A stretch of 41,667 nt of DNA, taken from the IMG/VR virus record IMGVR_UViG_3300031539_000104, positions 1 to 41,667 of that record; one strand, 5' to 3'. Made by a program: the position numbers and the translations under genes. This DNA comes from a virus. Positions 39,203-41,667 of this stretch are shown here, one piece after another. Within the stretch, counting starts at the first letter, position 1, and every line of letters starts with the position of its first letter. A model generated the notes under the pieces. The model ran no database searches. It worked only from the letters and a program-made list of their open reading frames with translations, and was not told where the DNA came from.

Positions 39203-39967
39203 ATGTTGCAGGTACTACTGACAGAAACACAGAGCCGGGACTGTCTCAGAGCGGCGCGGTCGCTGGTCAAGGGACCGGAGAACCCCGGCACTGAGCGATA
39301 CCGGACCGAGTTGCGGTGTCAACTCGATCGCGCCGAGCAACTGGCCGGGCGAGTGGCGGTACTGAAATGGCTGGCGGATGCCGATCTGCCGCTGCCTGAC
39401 GAGACACGCGATGCGCTCCGAGCCGAGACGTACGGTCCCGGGCAGGATGTGCCCCTCGTCGGCGGCTTTCTCGTGCCCCAGGTGAGGATCTGCACCTTGC
39501 CCGCGTACGCGTGGTGGCTTCTGGTCAGCAAGTACGAGTTTGCATCTTCGGTGTGGATCTGTGCTTCGCCAGGCCACGGGCGGTGCGCACAGGTCGGAGA
39601 CTTCGACCGTGAGTTGCGCTGCAACCTGATCGGGTACGTGTACTGGCGGGATTTCTTCGATGCCGACGGCCTGCCATGGTTTTCGTTCGGCGTGGGGCAG
39701 CGGCTGCTGGACCGCCGGTTCCTCGGTACGATGGTCCGGCTGGCCCGACAGCGGAAGGCGATCGAGCGGAAGGGTGACCTGAAAGCGGTGCAACAGTCGG
39801 CGGCGAAGCTCGTGAGCAAGCAGACCGTCGGGCAACCTATGGAAGGCGCAGAGAAGTACGGCCTGCCGATCGAGTGGTTCCGGACCGATTGGGACGAGCT
39901 GCTTGAGCAGCTCCGGTCACAGATGGTCACGGGGATGTTCCCGGACCTGGATAATGGGAAGACGTGA
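39203..39967 (+). CDS. Hypothetical protein before terminase (254 aa)
   Basis: An N-terminal helical region (about 8-70) precedes an aromatic-rich part (AYAWWLLVSKYEFASSVWIC, then GYVYWRDFFDADGLPWFSF). Its stop overlaps the terminase small-subunit start. No family recognised. Position suggests a DNA-packaging or regulatory role. Confidence 0.65.
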   Translation: MLQVLLTETQSRDCLRAARSLVKGPENPGTERYRTELRCQLDRAEQLAGRVAVLKWLADADLPLPDETRDALRAETYGPGQDVPLVGGFLVPQVRICTLPAYAWWLLVSKYEFASSVWICASPGHGRCAQVGDFDRELRCNLIGYVYWRDFFDADGLPWFSFGVGQRLLDRRFLGTMVRLARQRKAIERKGDLKAVQQSAAKLVSKQTVGQPMEGAEKYGLPIEWFRTDWDELLEQLRSQMVTGMFPDLDNGKT

Positions 39968-40437
39968 TGGCAGCAGACCGGTCGATTACAACCCATTTCC
40001 GGCTCACGCCGAAGAAGCAACAGGCGATGGCGCGATTGCTGAAGGGTGATCGTCCGGCGGACGTGGCCCGGGACTTGAATGTTACCGACCGGACGATCCG
40101 CAACTGGCGGCACGATTTCCAGAATCTGTTTCTGGATACGAGTGAGCGCTGGCTAAAGATAGTGGCGGCAATGACGCAGAAATCGCTGAAGGTCTACGAG
40201 CAGTACCTTCAAGGCAAGGGGGATATGACAGGCGGCGACCTGTGGGCTGCCAGGGATTTCCTGAGATCGGTGGGGATCCTTCAGGGAGATCGGCCGCTTG
40301 TCGACCAACGGCAGGTCCATATGCACAAAACAGACATCTTTGTCAACAGGCAACCGGATGAAGAGTTCGCGGACAAGGCGCCGGCGCAAATCAAGCGACT
40401 TACGCGAGTACTTGAGCGATCCCAGGGCGAGGGTTGA
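39967..40437 (+). CDS. terS: Terminase small subunit (156 aa)
   Basis: The N-terminus RLTPKKQQAMARLLKGD and the following PADVARDLNVTDRTIRNWRH form a helix-turn-helix, as in TerS DNA-binding domains. A helical middle part follows and the C-terminus (RLTRVLERSQGEG) probably contacts TerL. The ATG at 39967 overlaps the prior stop, with GGGAAG ahead. It recognises phage DNA for packaging. The 3' end overlaps terL by 80 bases. Confidence 0.8.
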   Translation: MAADRSITTHFRLTPKKQQAMARLLKGDRPADVARDLNVTDRTIRNWRHDFQNLFLDTSERWLKIVAAMTQKSLKVYEQYLQGKGDMTGGDLWAARDFLRSVGILQGDRPLVDQRQVHMHKTDIFVNRQPDEEFADKAPAQIKRLTRVLERSQGEG

Positions 40438-41667
40438 GCTGTGCACCGAGCACTTCTATTTGTTCTGGTGGTGGTACTTCCCGCACTACCACCGGTACGA
40501 AATCCCGGAATACAAAGTACCCGTCATGGGACAGGCGCGTGCTCCACGGTTGCTGGACATCGAGCCGCGCGATCACGGGAAATCGGTCGTCTGGAGTTGC
40601 GGATATCCCCTGTGGGTGACGCTGACGAATCCTTACGGGCGTCCCGTCGAACATCTGGACGGCGGGGGCTTCCGATATCTGCCAGGCGACGAGGAAATCA
40701 TCTGTCAACTGAGCTACGGCGGCAGTCTGCCCCGGAAGTGGATGCGCAGGCACAAGCGGGAGCTGACCACCAATCGGCGACTGATTGCCGACTTCGGAGA
40801 ACAGTCGACGGAAGGGCTGCCGGGCGGTGTGTGGACGAAAGACGAGATTGTCCTCCGGAACGGCGGGCACATCTACTCAAAGGGGTCTTTCGCACAGATC
40901 CGTGGCGATCACCCGACCGAGGTAGTTGTCGACGACCTCGAGGACCGGAAGGAAGCCAAGAACCCGGACATCCGCGCGAAGGTGCGGGAGTATTTCTACG
41001 CCGATGCCTACGGCGCGTTGGAGCCGGACTCGCGGTTGAAGGTAGTCGGCACTATCGTGCACCCGTCGTCCCTGCTGAAGGAGCTATACGACAAAGAGAT
41101 CGAACCGCCGGTCGGACTGAAAGGTCAGAGTCGGTATGAAGAAAAGTGGCAGAAGTTTCGATTCGAAGCGGAGCTTCCGGACGGATCGCCTCTGGCGCCG
41201 GAGATCTGGCCGCACGATGCGCTGGCATGGCGTAAGGCGACGGTGCCCCGGTCGGTCTGGATGAGCGAGTATATGAACAGACCAGAGACATCGGCCAGCC
41301 CGGTCTTCCCGGAGGCTTGGTTCAAGAAGGAAGACAACGGCTTCGAGTATGATGCGAAGTTCAAGGAAGAAGTGCTGCCGGAGCTGCGGCGCATCTCGTT
41401 CATTGATCCGAACGTGGGAGAGGACGAGCGGGATGACTGGACGGCAATCGTCACGGTGGGATACGCCCTCGCGCGTGTTCCCGAGATCTATGTCCTCGAG
41501 GTTAAGCAGTTCCGATCGTCGTTCCGGCAACGTGTGGCGGCGGCGATCGAGACCTGGCGGAAGTGGCATGGGCGGATTGGATTCGAAGCGATCGCGTTTC
41601 AGTCGTACCTGGCCGAGGAGTTCGGCGAGCAGTGCCAGGAGAAGCACTACCATCCCGACTACTTCAC
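40358..41667 (+). CDS. terL: Terminase large subunit, N-terminal ATPase part (continues at base 1)
   Basis: Reading in the frame that enters base 3 of the window, the ATG at 40358 opens the gene inside terS. The N-terminus is basic (RTRRRRKSS). The ATPase domain has RDHGKS (71-76), a variant Walker A, and VVVDDLED (189-196), Walker B. The nuclease domain begins near ISFIDPN. With the start of the window it makes a protein of about 545 residues, the usual TerL length. The start could also be a later TTG/GTG. Confidence 0.88.
   Translation, partial: MKSSRTRRRRKSSDLREYLSDPRARVELCTEHFYLFWWWYFPHYHRYEIPEYKVPVMGQARAPRLLDIEPRDHGKSVVWSCGYPLWVTLTNPYGRPVEHLDGGGFRYLPGDEEIICQLSYGGSLPRKWMRRHKRELTTNRRLIADFGEQSTEGLPGGVWTKDEIVLRNGGHIYSKGSFAQIRGDHPTEVVVDDLEDRKEAKNPDIRAKVREYFYADAYGALEPDSRLKVVGTIVHPSSLLKELYDKEIEPPVGLKGQSRYEEKWQKFRFEAELPDGSPLAPEIWPHDALAWRKATVPRSVWMSEYMNRPETSASPVFPEAWFKKEDNGFEYDAKFKEEVLPELRRISFIDPNVGEDERDDWTAIVTVGYALARVPEIYVLEVKQFRSSFRQRVAAAIETWRKWHGRIGFEAIAFQSYLAEEFGEQCQEKHYHPDYF
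41541..41667. repeat. Terminal direct repeat, right copy
   Basis: Identical to bases 1-127; see the left copy. Confidence 0.95.

Noticed and set aside
1-41667. CRISPR arrays, insertion sequences and rRNA
   Set aside because: No regularly spaced repeats, no transposase motifs and no rRNA-like conserved blocks were seen on reading through.

Overview
This window is one complete genome of a tailed DNA phage. The first and last 127 bases are identical, so the contig closes into a circle of 41,540 bp, and the cut lies inside the large terminase gene. Every protein gene but one is on the + strand. Cistrons are tightly packed with many ATGA or GTGA stop/start overlaps and good GGAGG-type Shine-Dalgarno sites, and the standard bacterial code fits. 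No contractile sheath, tail tube or tape-measure gene is visible. A portal, connector, nozzle-like and ejection-protein order points to a short-tailed (podovirus-like) temperate phage. The many Sec signal peptides, one lipobox and a beta-barrel-like protein point to a diderm (Gram-negative type) host. The base composition looks GC-rich by eye. I cannot name the host species.

Layout. (1) 39.9 kb through the junction to 1.4 kb: small and large terminase and two unknown small genes. (2) 1.5-6.2 kb: portal, zinc-ribbon protein, unknown protein, scaffold and SU10-like major capsid protein. (3) 6.3-11.4 kb: unknown protein, GT-A glycosyltransferase, two connector/adaptor proteins and a nozzle-like protein. 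The second adaptor and the nozzle protein begin with signal-peptide-like sequences. (4) 11.4-21.9 kb: ejection-type proteins, ending in a 2,988-residue polyvalent protein that fuses a membrane-active N-terminus, a DNA methyltransferase, a DarB-like SF2 helicase and a long C-terminal region. A separate 115-codon gene with a strong ribosome site lies inside it in another frame. (5) 21.9-27.4 kb: lysis and surface genes. These are a small minus-strand membrane protein, a TM/coiled-coil protein, a lipoprotein, two secreted fiber-like proteins, a holin, an M15 endolysin, a second TM protein and an outer-membrane-like barrel.

(6) 27.4-29.5 kb is the lysogeny/attachment region. It holds a tRNA on the minus strand with an odd anticodon arm. 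Next to it is a promoter-to-terminator unit with no ORF, a candidate small RNA of about 130 nt whose 5' end is complementary to that tRNA's anticodon arm. A tyrosine integrase, a ribbon-helix-helix repressor with an operator-like palindrome, and a tRNA 3'-half (candidate attP) follow. (7) 29.5-39.9 kb is the early/replication operon: Sak4-like RecA-fold ATPase, RNase HI, winged-helix replication protein, RusA-like resolvase, C5 and N-type DNA methyltransferases, a Gp37/Gp68-family protein, a nucleoside deoxyribosyltransferase-like protein and small unknowns. Its intergenic gaps repeatedly hold long inverted repeats. There is no DNA polymerase, so replication probably relies on host machinery recruited by the winged-helix protein.

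The best leads are the two overprinted gene pairs (inside the giant gene, and dcm with a second frame over about 840 nt), the small RNA opposite the tRNA anticodon, and the signal peptides on virion connector proteins.
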